DNA from: Cupriavidus sp. U2
GTDB taxonomy: Bacteria; Pseudomonadota; Gammaproteobacteria; Burkholderiales; Burkholderiaceae
Direction of reading: 5' to 3'
Assembly: GCF_009663685.2 (NCBI RefSeq)
Contig: NZ_RCOG02000026.1
Location: forward strand, 62,001-126,000
Length of the DNA: 64,000 nucleotides
Below the pieces are notes generated by a model, which was not told where the DNA came from, did not search any database, and worked only from the letters and a program-made list of their open reading frames with translations. A program made the position numbers and the translations under genes. This document shows, piece by piece, positions 18,767 to 27,295 of this stretch. Positions within the stretch are counted from its first letter, which is position 1. Each line of letters starts with the position of its first letter.

Positions 18767-19090
18767 CTACGGCTTGAGACCGCTGTAGAAGGCTGCCAGG
18801 TTGGCGATGTCGGCGTCGCTGAGCGGCTTGGCCATCATTGTCATCATCTCGTCCTTGCGGGCGCCGGTCTTGTAGTCCTTGAGCGCCTTCACCAGGTACT
18901 GCTCGACCTGGCCGGCCAGGTGCGGCGCCTCGGGCAGTTTCGACTTGCCGTCGAGCCCGTGGCAGGCCTGGCACTGCATGGCCTTGGTCCGGCCGGCCTG
19001 GGCGTCGGCGGCCAGCGCGGGGACGCTGGCCGACACCAGAACCCAGCCCGACAGCAGCACCGGCGCGCCAATACGGAGTCGCCCGGTCAT
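18767..19090 (-). CDS. periplasmic c-type cytochrome
   Basis: The 107-residue protein has a Sec signal peptide ending in ALA and one CQACH heme-binding motif (CxxCH), followed by a distal methionine region (MTMMAKPLS). It is a cytochrome c553-type electron carrier. Its start codon overlaps the stop of the upstream dehydrogenase gene by four bases, so it most likely receives electrons from that enzyme in the periplasm. Confidence 0.92.
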   Translation of the reverse strand: MTGRLRIGAPVLLSGWVLVSASVPALAADAQAGRTKAMQCQACHGLDGKSKLPEAPHLAGQVEQYLVKALKDYKTGARKDEMMTMMAKPLSDADIANLAAFYSGLKP

Positions 19091-20346
19091 TTCGCGCCCG
19101 AGTACGAGATCCGGTAAATCGCGCCGGCGAAGTCGTCCGAGACTAGCAGCGAGCCGTCCTGCAGCTGCTGCACGTCTACCGGACGGCCCATGTACTCGCC
19201 ATTGGGCGTGAGCCAGCCTTCGGCGAAGATTTCGGTCTCGCCAACGGTGCCGTCCGACTTCACCGAGGTGTAGACGATCCGCGCCCCGATGGGCTTGGTG
19301 CGATTCCAGGAGCCATGCTCGGCCGCGAAGACGCCGCCATGGTACTTGGCCGGGAACATCTTGCCGGTGTAGAACGACATGCCCAGGTCGGCCGCATGGG
19401 GCGCGTATTCCACCACCGGGAAGACCACGTCCTTGGGTGGCTGCTGGTCCTTGTACTCCACGGTGCGCACCTTGCCGCCGCCATACCACGGAAAGCCAAA
19501 ATTCTGGCCCGCCTTGGTCGCGCGGTTCAGCTCGCCGGGCGGCTGGTCGTCGCCCATGCCGTCCACCTGGTTGTCGGTGAACCAGAGCGTCTTGTCGGCC
19601 GGATTGAAGTCGAGCCCGACCGAGTTGCGCACGCCGTGGGCATAGACCTCGCGGTTCTTGCCGTCCTGGCCGATGCGGATGATGCCGGCCAGGCCGTTCT
19701 TGTCCATCGCGGCCAGCTTGTCCTTGGGCGGTACGTTCCACGGCTGACCCAGCGCAATATAGACCTTGCCGTCGGGGCCCACCCGGCACGCCCGGGCGCC
19801 GTGGTTGAAGCTCTCGAATTCGGTCGGGATCAGCTTGCCCTGGGGCACCACCACGGCAGCGGCCACGTCGGGGCCGCCTTCGCCAAAGAACTGGGCGGCC
19901 GGGAAGGCCAGTACGCGGTTCTGCTCGGCCACGTATAGCACGCCATCCGGCGAGAAGCACACGCCATTGGGCACCTTGAAGCTGATGGCGCTGGCGAACT
20001 GGACCACGTCATCGGCCACGCGGCGCTTGGTGCGGTCGGTCACCTGCCAGACGCGGTTCTTGCGCGTGCCGACGAACACCACGCCCGTGGACGGCTCGAT
20101 GGCCATGTGGCGCGCCTCGGGCACGACGGCATACAACTCGATCTTGAAGCCCGGCGGCAGCTTGATGGCCTTCAGGTTCTCGCGCAGCGCGTCGGCATGC
20201 TTGCCGTCCTGGGCGATTTTCTCGGCGGGCGCCGCCCCGGTCTGCTTGAAATCCTGAAGCTTCTGCAGGTTGTCGGCGGGCGCTGCGAGCAAGGGTGAAG
20301 CGGCCACGACCAGCGACGCGGCCAAGGCAACGGCTGAGCTCTTCAT
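19087..20346 (-). CDS. PQQ-type sorbosone/glucose dehydrogenase-like protein
   Basis: The 419-residue protein has a Sec signal peptide (ending PLLA) and the beta-propeller pattern of the soluble aldose/sorbosone dehydrogenase family, including LPPGFKIELYAVVPEARHMA, NGVCFSPDGVLYVAEQNRV and DFAGAIYRISYSG. Members oxidise sugars with PQQ, though many related propellers have other roles. The ATG at 20346 has GGAG eight bases upstream; an earlier in-frame start lacks one. Coupled to the cytochrome c gene by overlap, it forms a periplasmic oxidation module. No PQQ synthesis genes are in the window. Confidence 0.85.
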   Translation of the reverse strand: MKSSAVALAASLVVAASPLLAAPADNLQKLQDFKQTGAAPAEKIAQDGKHADALRENLKAIKLPPGFKIELYAVVPEARHMAIEPSTGVVFVGTRKNRVWQVTDRTKRRVADDVVQFASAISFKVPNGVCFSPDGVLYVAEQNRVLAFPAAQFFGEGGPDVAAAVVVPQGKLIPTEFESFNHGARACRVGPDGKVYIALGQPWNVPPKDKLAAMDKNGLAGIIRIGQDGKNREVYAHGVRNSVGLDFNPADKTLWFTDNQVDGMGDDQPPGELNRATKAGQNFGFPWYGGGKVRTVEYKDQQPPKDVVFPVVEYAPHAADLGMSFYTGKMFPAKYHGGVFAAEHGSWNRTKPIGARIVYTSVKSDGTVGETEIFAEGWLTPNGEYMGRPVDVQQLQDGSLLVSDDFAGAIYRISYSGAK

Positions 20347-20500
20347 CGGGATGTCTCCGGAATTCTTGTCATGTGAGGGGCGCGGACAGGCGCCGCCAGA
20401 CAAGGTTAGGTCAGCTTTCCCCGCAAGGGAATTGCACAATCCTGACTTCGCGATGAAAGATTTCGACAGCGGGGGGCACCCCCCGCCCAGGGCCAGACGC

Positions 20501-21682
20501 CTACTTGCCCGAGTCCTTGACGCCCTCGAACTTGTCGAATTCGACGTTGTAGAGCTCGCCGCCGACTTTTTCCACCTTGCGGATATAGACGGTCTGGATC
20601 ACATCGCGCGTGCCCGGGTCGATCGTGATCGCGCCGCGCGGGCTCTGGATCTTCATGCCCTTCAGGGCCGCCAGGAACTTGTCGCCGTCGGTGGCGCCGC
20701 CGGTCTTCCTGAGCGCGTCGTAGATGGCGGCCATGCCGTCGTACGCGGCCACGGCCATGAAGTTCGGGCGGCCGGCGCCTGGGTTGGCATCGGCGAAGGC
20801 CTTCAGGAAGGCCTTGTTTTCCTTGGAATCGTGCGCCGCCGAGTAATGGAACGACGTGATCACGCCCAGCGTGGCGTCGCCCATGGCCGGCAGCACGTGG
20901 TCGTCGGTCAGGTCGCCGGTGGCGATCACGCGGATGCCGGCATCGGCCAGCCCCCGCTCGCGGAAGCCCTTCATGAACGCCACGCCCTGCTCGCCGGCCG
21001 GCAGAAACAGAAACACCGCTTCTGGGCGGGCGTCTTTGATGCGCTGGATGAATGGCGCGAACTCGGGGTTGCGCAGCGGCACGCGGATCGATTCGACGAT
21101 CTGGCCGCCACCGCCGAGGAAATTGGTCTTGAACGCGGTCTCGGCGTCGATGCCGGGCGCGTAGTCGGCCACCAGCGTCACCACCTTCCTGACGTTGTTG
21201 CGCACCGCCCAGGTGGCCATGGGGGCGGAAATCTGCGGCAGCGTCATCGACACGCGCGCGATGTAGTTCGACTTGGTGGTGATGACCGACGAGGCCGCGT
21301 TGAAGATCACCATGGGCTTCTTGGCCTGCTCGGCGATCGGCGCCACGGCCAGTGCCTCCGGCGTCAGGCCGAAGCCGGCCAGGATGTCCACCTTGTCGCG
21401 TACCACCAGTTCCTGAGCCAGCCGCTTGGCCACTTCGGGCACCGGGCCGGTGGTGTCCTTGACGATGATCTGGACCCTGCGGCCCGCCACGGTGTCGCCG
21501 TTCAGCTTCTGCCAGGCCTTGATGCCGCCTTCCATCTGCTTGCCGTAGTCGGCAAAGCTGCCCGAGAACGGCGCAATCAGCCCGATCTTTACCGGCTCGG
21601 CGGCGTGGGACAGCGGGGAATGCGTGAGGACGGCAACGGCGCCGCACGCCATCATGGCGCGGCGCAGCAGGCTGAACGTCAT
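20501..21682 (-). CDS. Leu/Ile/Val-type ABC substrate-binding protein
   Basis: The 393-residue protein has a Sec signal peptide (ending SHA) and a type I periplasmic-binding fold with VKIGLIAPFSGSFADYGKQM at the mature N-terminus, typical of LivJ/LivK-like receptors. The ATG at 21682 has GGGAG six bases upstream. It is the likely receptor for the receptor-less livHMGF operon 2.4 kb away, or for a permease elsewhere. Its stop is 154 bases before the propeller dehydrogenase start, on the same strand. Confidence 0.88.
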   Translation of the reverse strand: MTFSLLRRAMMACGAVAVLTHSPLSHAAEPVKIGLIAPFSGSFADYGKQMEGGIKAWQKLNGDTVAGRRVQIIVKDTTGPVPEVAKRLAQELVVRDKVDILAGFGLTPEALAVAPIAEQAKKPMVIFNAASSVITTKSNYIARVSMTLPQISAPMATWAVRNNVRKVVTLVADYAPGIDAETAFKTNFLGGGGQIVESIRVPLRNPEFAPFIQRIKDARPEAVFLFLPAGEQGVAFMKGFRERGLADAGIRVIATGDLTDDHVLPAMGDATLGVITSFHYSAAHDSKENKAFLKAFADANPGAGRPNFMAVAAYDGMAAIYDALRKTGGATDGDKFLAALKGMKIQSPRGAITIDPGTRDVIQTVYIRKVEKVGGELYNVEFDKFEGVKDSGK

Positions 21683-22003
21683 GGAGGTCTCCCGAAAGTG
21701 CAGCATCGGACGGCTGCATCGATCAGGGAGTGTAGGAGCGGCGCGGGGTTTGTGCTACCCGGGTTTTTTCTCCCCTCCCTCCGGTTCCGCGCATTCAACG
21801 TGATCCCCCCTTCCGATTTGTCCGAGAGCCGTGGCAAGCAGCCTTGTCCGGGGGTCGATCGCCTCAGTTTCATCAATCGTATTTCGACGAAAAGCGTCGG
21901 GCATTGCGTCGAATTAAATCCTGGCTTTGTCAGCAACTTCCGGAGGCGTAGTCGGTGTAGGGTGCCTCGCGTCCCAGCCTCTCACCGACAAGGAGCCGCC
22001 AGC
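21683..22003. other. divergent intergenic region
   Basis: These 321 bases separate the binding-protein gene from the phospholipase gene. The middle part (about 21780-21960) is visibly less G+C-rich than its surroundings. AAGGAG just before 22004 is the phospholipase ribosome binding site. I see no gene, repeat or clear operator. Confidence 0.5.
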
Positions 22004-23980
22004 ATGAGTCGGAATCCCATCACGACGCCGATTGCGCTGTCGCACACGCGCACTGCCACGATCGCCTTGAAGTGGTTTGTGGAACGTTCGGAATATGACC
22101 CGGCGCAATGCACATTCAAGCCGCTTGTGAACGGCGAAGAGGCGTTTGGCGAGGTATACGACGCCATCCTGGCCGCACGGCGTTCGGTGGACATCATCTG
22201 CTGGGGTTTCCAGCCCTCGATGTACTTCAAGCGCGGCCATGCGGATGTCATGACCATCGGCGAGTTGCTGGCGCACAAGGGCGCCCAAGGCGTGAAGGTT
22301 CGTCTGCTTTGCTGGCAGGACGACCTCGCCATGGCGGCCTGGAGCGAAAACAACGCACCGGGCAACAACCTGGCAACGTATGTCAAGCCGCACTTGCCTG
22401 ACTGGATGGTGTCGGGCATGGCGCAGCGCGACTACCAGAGCAAATTCCAGCGCGAGTTCGACCGTGCATGGTATGCGCGCGCCAATGGAAACAACGTGAC
22501 GCGAGGGGGCAGTCTGGACGAGGAAGCGGCGCGCCGGGTGCTGCGCCGGATGGCCCGCGCAGCGGGCACGACGTTTCTCGGCATCGAATTCGCGACCCGC
22601 GGCTTCTCGCTTGGGGACCGTGCGGAGATTGCCTACCGGACCTTGCTGCAGGGCGATCACAAGGAGAGCGACGGGCGTACCAAAGCGAAAAACGCGGCCG
22701 TCATGACCGCCATCCCCACGCATCATCAGAAGATGGTGGTGATTGATTATGAGGAGCCCGAGCATGCCGTGGGCTTCGTCATGGGCCATAACATGCTCGA
22801 TACCTACTGGGACCGGGACGACCACAGCTTCCATCGACAGCACCCGAGATTTGGCCGGAACGGTCTGCACCCCCGGCAGGACATTTCTGCCCGCGTCGCA
22901 GGCCCGGTGCTGAAATACCTCAACAAGAACTTTTGCGAAGCGTGGGATGGCGTGACGGGCCAGCGGCTGATGGAGGCAAGGCAGCCCCTTGCCAGGCGCC
23001 TCACGTTGCGGCGCGACGGCAACACGCCGGTGGTGGGGCAGCTGTTGCGGACCAATCCCCAGGGGAACCGGTTCGATATCGAGTCCCTGTACCTGCAGGC
23101 GGTGAACAACGTCACGCGATTCATCTATATCGAGAACCAGTATTTCCGGCTGCCGATGCTTGCCGAGAAGATCAAGCAGGCGGTGGCGGCCCAACTGCGC
23201 GGCGGCCGCGACCTGAAGAAGCATGGCCCCATCTACCTGTTCGTGGTGACCAATTCGAGCGACGAAGGGATGGGTCCGGGGGCACTGAAGACATACCGGA
23301 TGCTGGAGGCGCTGGGCAAGGCCGACGCGATGCCGGCCGTGGCGAAGCTGGAACGCGAGGACGCGCGCCAGGCCGATCTGCGCCGCCAGCACAAGGAGGC
23401 AGGCGCGCAAGCCAGGGCCGCTAAACAGGATATGGACAAGGCGAATGACCTGGCGCATATCGACAAGGCATTCGCCATCAAGAGGCTGCACGAGGCGCGG
23501 GAACGCTTTGGCAAGGCGCGCCAGAAACAGGCCGATCTGGAAGCGGAAATGGCCAAGCCCGCCGAGGAAGTTGGACCGCCACCCGAAATCGAAGGACTCA
23601 AGGTGCATGTCTGCACGCTGGTGGCACCCGATTCTCCGCCCGGCAAATGGGATTACGTGTACGTGCATTCCAAACTGATGATCGTCGACGACGTATTCAT
23701 GACGCTGGGCTCCGCCAATATCAATACCCGCAGCATGATCGGCGATAGCGAATTGAATATCTGCCACGAACATTCTGGGGTGACCACGCCATTACGCAGA
23801 CGGTTATGGGAGGTTCATACGAAAGGGAAGGGGGCGCAGGAAGATGTGGGGGAGGCGTTTGAGGCGTGGACTTCTATTACTGACAAGAACTGGAAGTTCT
23901 GGAGTTCAGGGAAGGAAATTCCCTACGCGTCACTCGTGCGGTTTCACAGAGATTCACCGAAACGCACCAATATGGATTGA
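22004..23980 (+). CDS. phospholipase D, probable type VI secretion lipase effector (Tle5-like)
   Basis: The 658-residue protein has two HKD catalytic motifs: H241-K243-D248 in HHQKMVVIDY, and H555-K557-D562 in HSKLMIVDD followed by GSANIN. A charged coiled-coil-like insertion (about residues 449-525) separates the domains. There is no signal peptide. The ATG at 22004 has AAGGAG eight bases upstream. PLD effectors of the type VI system (Tle5) hydrolyse phospholipids of rival bacteria and are encoded next to periplasmic immunity lipoproteins, often with Sel1 repeats; the next gene fits that exactly. No vgrG or other type VI gene is in the window, so the secretion route is inferred. A housekeeping phospholipase D is the alternative. 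Confidence 0.85.
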   Translation: MSRNPITTPIALSHTRTATIALKWFVERSEYDPAQCTFKPLVNGEEAFGEVYDAILAARRSVDIICWGFQPSMYFKRGHADVMTIGELLAHKGAQGVKVRLLCWQDDLAMAAWSENNAPGNNLATYVKPHLPDWMVSGMAQRDYQSKFQREFDRAWYARANGNNVTRGGSLDEEAARRVLRRMARAAGTTFLGIEFATRGFSLGDRAEIAYRTLLQGDHKESDGRTKAKNAAVMTAIPTHHQKMVVIDYEEPEHAVGFVMGHNMLDTYWDRDDHSFHRQHPRFGRNGLHPRQDISARVAGPVLKYLNKNFCEAWDGVTGQRLMEARQPLARRLTLRRDGNTPVVGQLLRTNPQGNRFDIESLYLQAVNNVTRFIYIENQYFRLPMLAEKIKQAVAAQLRGGRDLKKHGPIYLFVVTNSSDEGMGPGALKTYRMLEALGKADAMPAVAKLEREDARQADLRRQHKEAGAQARAAKQDMDKANDLAHIDKAFAIKRLHEARERFGKARQKQADLEAEMAKPAEEVGPPPEIEGLKVHVCTLVAPDSPPGKWDYVYVHSKLMIVDDVFMTLGSANINTRSMIGDSELNICHEHSGVTTPLRRRLWEVHTKGKGAQEDVGEAFEAWTSITDKNWKFWSSGKEIPYASLVRFHRDSPKRTNMD

Positions 23981-25251
23981 TCGTGAGAATCATCATTATT
24001 TTTGCTCTCTCCCTCGCTTTTCTGCTGGGTTCGTGTTCAAAAAAGGTACCTGCCATGTCGTCATTGCCGGATGTCAGTAGTGTAAGAATCAATCTGTCCT
24101 TTGATTGTGCTCACGAAGATAAAGTCCTGCCCGATATCGAGCCGGACGCCGACAAGCTATTTCGCTACGCCCGATACTTGCAAAAGAAGCAGGGACCGAA
24201 AGACTATGAACAGATGGCGGTCTACTATCGTATCGCGGCAGCGCATGGCCACTACAAAGCAAACCGAAATCTGCAGAATTTGCTGGCTTACGGTCATGCA
24301 TATTCCCCGTTTCGATCCAAGGAGGTGGTCGATCTTGCCAATCAGCTAATCGAACTCGGAGTTCCCGGCGGATACTACGATATCGGTCACTATCTGCAGA
24401 TCGGTTATGGGCTGAAGCAGGACAGGGAGATGGCTCTGCGCTTCTTTCGAAAAGCCGCGGATTTAGGTAGCGCTGACGCCCAGTTCTATGTCGGAGAGTT
24501 GCTTGCACCCTGGGACAAGGCCCCAGAAGTTTCCGAGCAGATGTGGCAGTGCGCCTCGGACCAGGGATTCGCCAAAGCTTCGCGGATGCTTGGAGTGAGC
24601 CTGCAAACCGACAGGAAATACACCTCAGCAGTCACGGCCTTCCAGCAAGGGGTCATGGCTGGGGACTCGTCGTCTGCGTTCGCATTGGAGCACGGATTTG
24701 AAGGGCCACCACAGACTGACCGACTCTATTACCTTTCATTGAAAGCAGATCCGGAGCGTTCCCTTCGATACAAGAAAATCGGAAAATTCCTACGACACTT
24801 CGAACACCTCAACCCCAAAGTCCCCGACATCGACCAGATCGTCCCGTTGCCGCCGGCCAAGCTGCCGCCGTGGGACGGTACCTTCCAGTGGGTACGGGAG
24901 CATGACGCGGCATCGCCGCCCAAGAAGCCGTCCGAGGAACTGGTCAATCGTCTCAGCCAGGCAAAGAATCTCGATCCGGCCACTGGTTTGCCGCTGCCGC
25001 CGCCACCGAAACTGCCGTTGGGGACCCGCGCGAAAACCGGTCAGCCTTGTCCGGAAAGCGGTATCTGGTGCGTGCCGGAGGCTGCAACGGTATTTGCCGG
25101 GGCAACTCGGCATTTCCGCAAGGGTGACGTCCTGCCGGAATTCGAGATGCCCAAGCCTCGCCGGCTGTCATGGCTGGACGACCTGCTGGGGGAGCGGGTT
25201 GAGTACTGGAACGTGTCGTGGAAGCTGATTTCGTACGACGAGAAGGGTTGA
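23977..25251 (+). CDS. Sel1-repeat lipoprotein, probable immunity protein to the phospholipase
   Basis: The protein (up to 424 residues) starts with a short hydrophobic signal and a lipobox LLGSC, so it should be lipid-anchored in the periplasm. Sel1/TPR-like repeats follow (YRIAAAHGHYKANRNL, ALRFFRKAADLGSADAQFYV, and others to about residue 240), then a Pro-rich C-terminal domain. It overlaps the phospholipase stop codon; either TTG at 23977 or GTG at 23983 may start it, neither with a clear ribosome binding site, which favours coupled translation. Over 24001-24120 I count about 46% G+C, well below the neighbours, a sign of transfer. Sel1 lipoproteins in this position neutralise Tle5 lipases; that function is inferred. 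Confidence 0.82.
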   Translation: MIVRIIIIFALSLAFLLGSCSKKVPAMSSLPDVSSVRINLSFDCAHEDKVLPDIEPDADKLFRYARYLQKKQGPKDYEQMAVYYRIAAAHGHYKANRNLQNLLAYGHAYSPFRSKEVVDLANQLIELGVPGGYYDIGHYLQIGYGLKQDREMALRFFRKAADLGSADAQFYVGELLAPWDKAPEVSEQMWQCASDQGFAKASRMLGVSLQTDRKYTSAVTAFQQGVMAGDSSSAFALEHGFEGPPQTDRLYYLSLKADPERSLRYKKIGKFLRHFEHLNPKVPDIDQIVPLPPAKLPPWDGTFQWVREHDAASPPKKPSEELVNRLSQAKNLDPATGLPLPPPPKLPLGTRAKTGQPCPESGIWCVPEAATVFAGATRHFRKGDVLPEFEMPKPRRLSWLDDLLGERVEYWNVSWKLISYDEKG

Positions 25252-25288
25252 AACTTTCACAGTCTGACTGTCTAGAGTGGTACGGTCA

Positions 25289-25336
25289 GCCGGCCACGAC
25301 AGGCGTGGTGAAGGCCACACCTGTTCGATGGCCGGC
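25289..25336. terminator. long hairpin between convergent genes
   Basis: GCCGGCCA (25289-25296) pairs perfectly with TGGCCGGC (25329-25336); inside, ACAGG pairs with CCTGT and GTGG with CCAC. It lies between the ends of the Sel1 gene and the minus-strand permease gene. There is no T-run on either side, so it may act as a messenger-end stabiliser or a weak bidirectional terminator. Confidence 0.5.
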
Positions 25337-25343
25337 AACCACC

Positions 25344-26699
25344 TTACACCACCGTTGCCAGCGCCAGCGTGAACAGCAGGGCCACCACCGAGATGATCGT
25401 TTCGGCCACGGACCAGGTCTTGAAGGTCTGGGCCACGGTCATGTTGAAGTATTCCTTGACCAGCCAGAAGCCGCCGTCGTTCACGTGCGACAGGATCAGC
25501 GAGCCGGCGCCCGTGGTCAGCACCAGCAGTTCGGGGCGGGTGCCCGGCACGCTGGCCGCGATCGGGGCCACGATGCCGGCTGCCGTGGTCATGGCCACCG
25601 TGGCGGAGCCCGTGGCGATACGGATCATCACGGCGACGAGCCAGCCCAGCACCAGCACCGACACATTGGCGTGCGTGGCCACGTCGACGATGGCCGTCGA
25701 GATGCCCGAATCGCGCAGCACACGGCCAAAGCCGCCGCCGGCGCCCACCACCAGCGTGATGATGGCCGTGGGGGCCACGCACTCGTTGGTGAACTTCAGG
25801 ATCATTTCACGCGTGAAGCCGCGCGCCTTGCCGAACGTGTAGAAGCTGAACAGCGTGGCGATCAGCAGGGCCATCACCGAGTTGCCGATCAGCTTCAGGA
25901 CGTCGTTGGCAAACGTCTTCGGCGTGGCGATCAGGTCGGCCCAGCTGCCGATCAGCATCAGGAACACCGGCAGCAGGATGGTCAGCACCGTGATGCCGAA
26001 GCCGGGCAGGTTGCCCTTGGCCGTGGCCGCCTCCTCGGTCAGCTGCTCGGCCAGCGGGTTCACTTCGGGCAGCTTCACGTGCTTGTCGATCAGCTTGGCG
26101 AACAGGGGGCCGGCGATGATGGCGGTGGGCACGCCGACGATCAGCGCGTACAGGATGGTGTGGCCCATGTCGGCGCCGTAGGCCTGCACGGCCAGCAGCG
26201 CGGCCGGGTGCGGCGGGATCAGGCCATGCACTACGGACAGGCCACAGACCATCGGAATGCCGACCAGGATCATCGACGTGTTCGTGCGCTTGGCCACGTT
26301 GAACGCGATCGGAATCAGCAGCACGAAGCCCACTTCGAAGAACACCGGCAGGCCGACGATGAACGCGATGACCACCATGGCCCAGTGCACGTTCTTCTCG
26401 CCGAAGAAGTTGATGAGCGTCAGGGCGATGCGCTCGGCGCCGCCCGATTCGGCCATCATCTTGCCCAGCATGGTGCCAAGCCCGATCACCAGCGCGATAT
26501 GGCCCAGCGTGCCGCCCACACCCGCTTCGAACGACTTGACGATGTCACCCATCGGCATGCCCACGGCAAAGCCCAGGGCGATCGATACCACCACCAGCGT
26601 GATGAACGGGTTCAGTTTGAACTTGGCGATCAGAATCACCAGCGCGATCACGGCGATCAGCGCGTAAATCAAGAGCGTGGTTCCGGTAACGGCACCCAT
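25344..26699 (-). CDS. GntP-family sugar-acid permease
   Basis: The 451-residue membrane protein has 12 or more helices and GntP-family motifs: GLGTMLGKMMAESGGAERIA near residue 75, PVFFEVGFVLLIPI, and IPPHPAALLA. GntP proteins import gluconate and related aldonic acids by proton symport. Read with the deacylase, deaminase, KDG kinase and KDPG aldolase genes of this cluster, N-acetyl-D-glucosaminate (an N-acetylated gluconate analogue) is an attractive substrate. That is inference; gluconate or 2-keto-3-deoxygluconate remain possible. It is the last gene of the minus-strand arm. Confidence 0.92.
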   Translation of the reverse strand: MGAVTGTTLLIYALIAVIALVILIAKFKLNPFITLVVVSIALGFAVGMPMGDIVKSFEAGVGGTLGHIALVIGLGTMLGKMMAESGGAERIALTLINFFGEKNVHWAMVVIAFIVGLPVFFEVGFVLLIPIAFNVAKRTNTSMILVGIPMVCGLSVVHGLIPPHPAALLAVQAYGADMGHTILYALIVGVPTAIIAGPLFAKLIDKHVKLPEVNPLAEQLTEEAATAKGNLPGFGITVLTILLPVFLMLIGSWADLIATPKTFANDVLKLIGNSVMALLIATLFSFYTFGKARGFTREMILKFTNECVAPTAIITLVVGAGGGFGRVLRDSGISTAIVDVATHANVSVLVLGWLVAVMIRIATGSATVAMTTAAGIVAPIAASVPGTRPELLVLTTGAGSLILSHVNDGGFWLVKEYFNMTVAQTFKTWSVAETIISVVALLFTLALATVV

Positions 26700-26853
26700 G
26701 TCTCGTCTCCTTGTGGCGGTTGCCGCCCGGCCGGACGGTCCGCTTCCGCTATGAAAATGCCGCGTGTGCCCGGGCTGTCCGGTATCTGGCGGCGGGTTGA
26801 TGAAGCCGGCCGGCCATCGGTTGGCTCACCGATGTCGGCAGGCGGGGTGCGGC

Positions 26854-27246
26854 TCAGGCCGCGGGTTTCTTGTAGGCGATGCAGTCCACTTCGACCTTGC
26901 AGTCCACCACCATGCTCGACTGCACGCAGGCGCGCGCGGGTGGGTTGGCGCCGAAGTATTCCTTGAAGATCTTGTTGAACGACGGGAAGTCCCGCGCATC
27001 GTCCAGCCAGACGCCGCAGCGCACCACGTGCTCGGGGCCGTAGCCGGCCTCGGCCAGGATGGCCAGCACGTTCTTGATGGCCTGGTGGGTCTGCGTGACG
27101 ATATTGCCTTCGACCACCTCGCCATCGACCATCGGCACCTGGCCGGATACGTACAGCCAGCCGTCGGCCTGCACCGCGCGCGCGAACGGCATGTGCGAGC
27201 CGCCCTGGCCCGTGCCGCCTTCGACGCCGAATCGTTTGATATCCAT
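26854..27246 (-). CDS. RidA-family reactive imine/enamine deaminase
   Basis: The 130-residue protein is of the YjgF/RidA family, with YVSGQVPMVDGEVVEGNIVTQTH, a conserved arginine region and the C-terminal VEVDCIAYK. RidA proteins hydrolyse enamine/imine intermediates released by PLP-dependent dehydratases. AGGAG lies six bases before the ATG at 27246. Its place beside a PLP deaminase of the DSD1 type suggests a direct role: clearing the imine made when a 3-hydroxy-D-amino acid is dehydrated. The first 20 residues are longer than in canonical RidA. Confidence 0.9.
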   Translation of the reverse strand: MDIKRFGVEGGTGQGGSHMPFARAVQADGWLYVSGQVPMVDGEVVEGNIVTQTHQAIKNVLAILAEAGYGPEHVVRCGVWLDDARDFPSFNKIFKEYFGANPPARACVQSSMVVDCKVEVDCIAYKKPAA

Positions 27247-27295
27247 GGGAACTCCTGTTGTGCCTGGTATGGGGTTGATGCGGTTGTTCGGGGAT

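Noticed and set aside
19087-20346. Link between the propeller dehydrogenase and the oxidised-GlcNAc cluster, making the acid in the periplasm
   Set aside because: Appealing, but the genes are 5 kb apart, on separate transcripts, with the phospholipase pair between them; nothing in the sequence ties them.
20270-22003. Upstream extension of the phospholipase reading frame
   Set aside because: The extension overlaps the binding-protein gene antisense and has no protein-like pattern; AAGGAG sits directly before the ATG at 22004.
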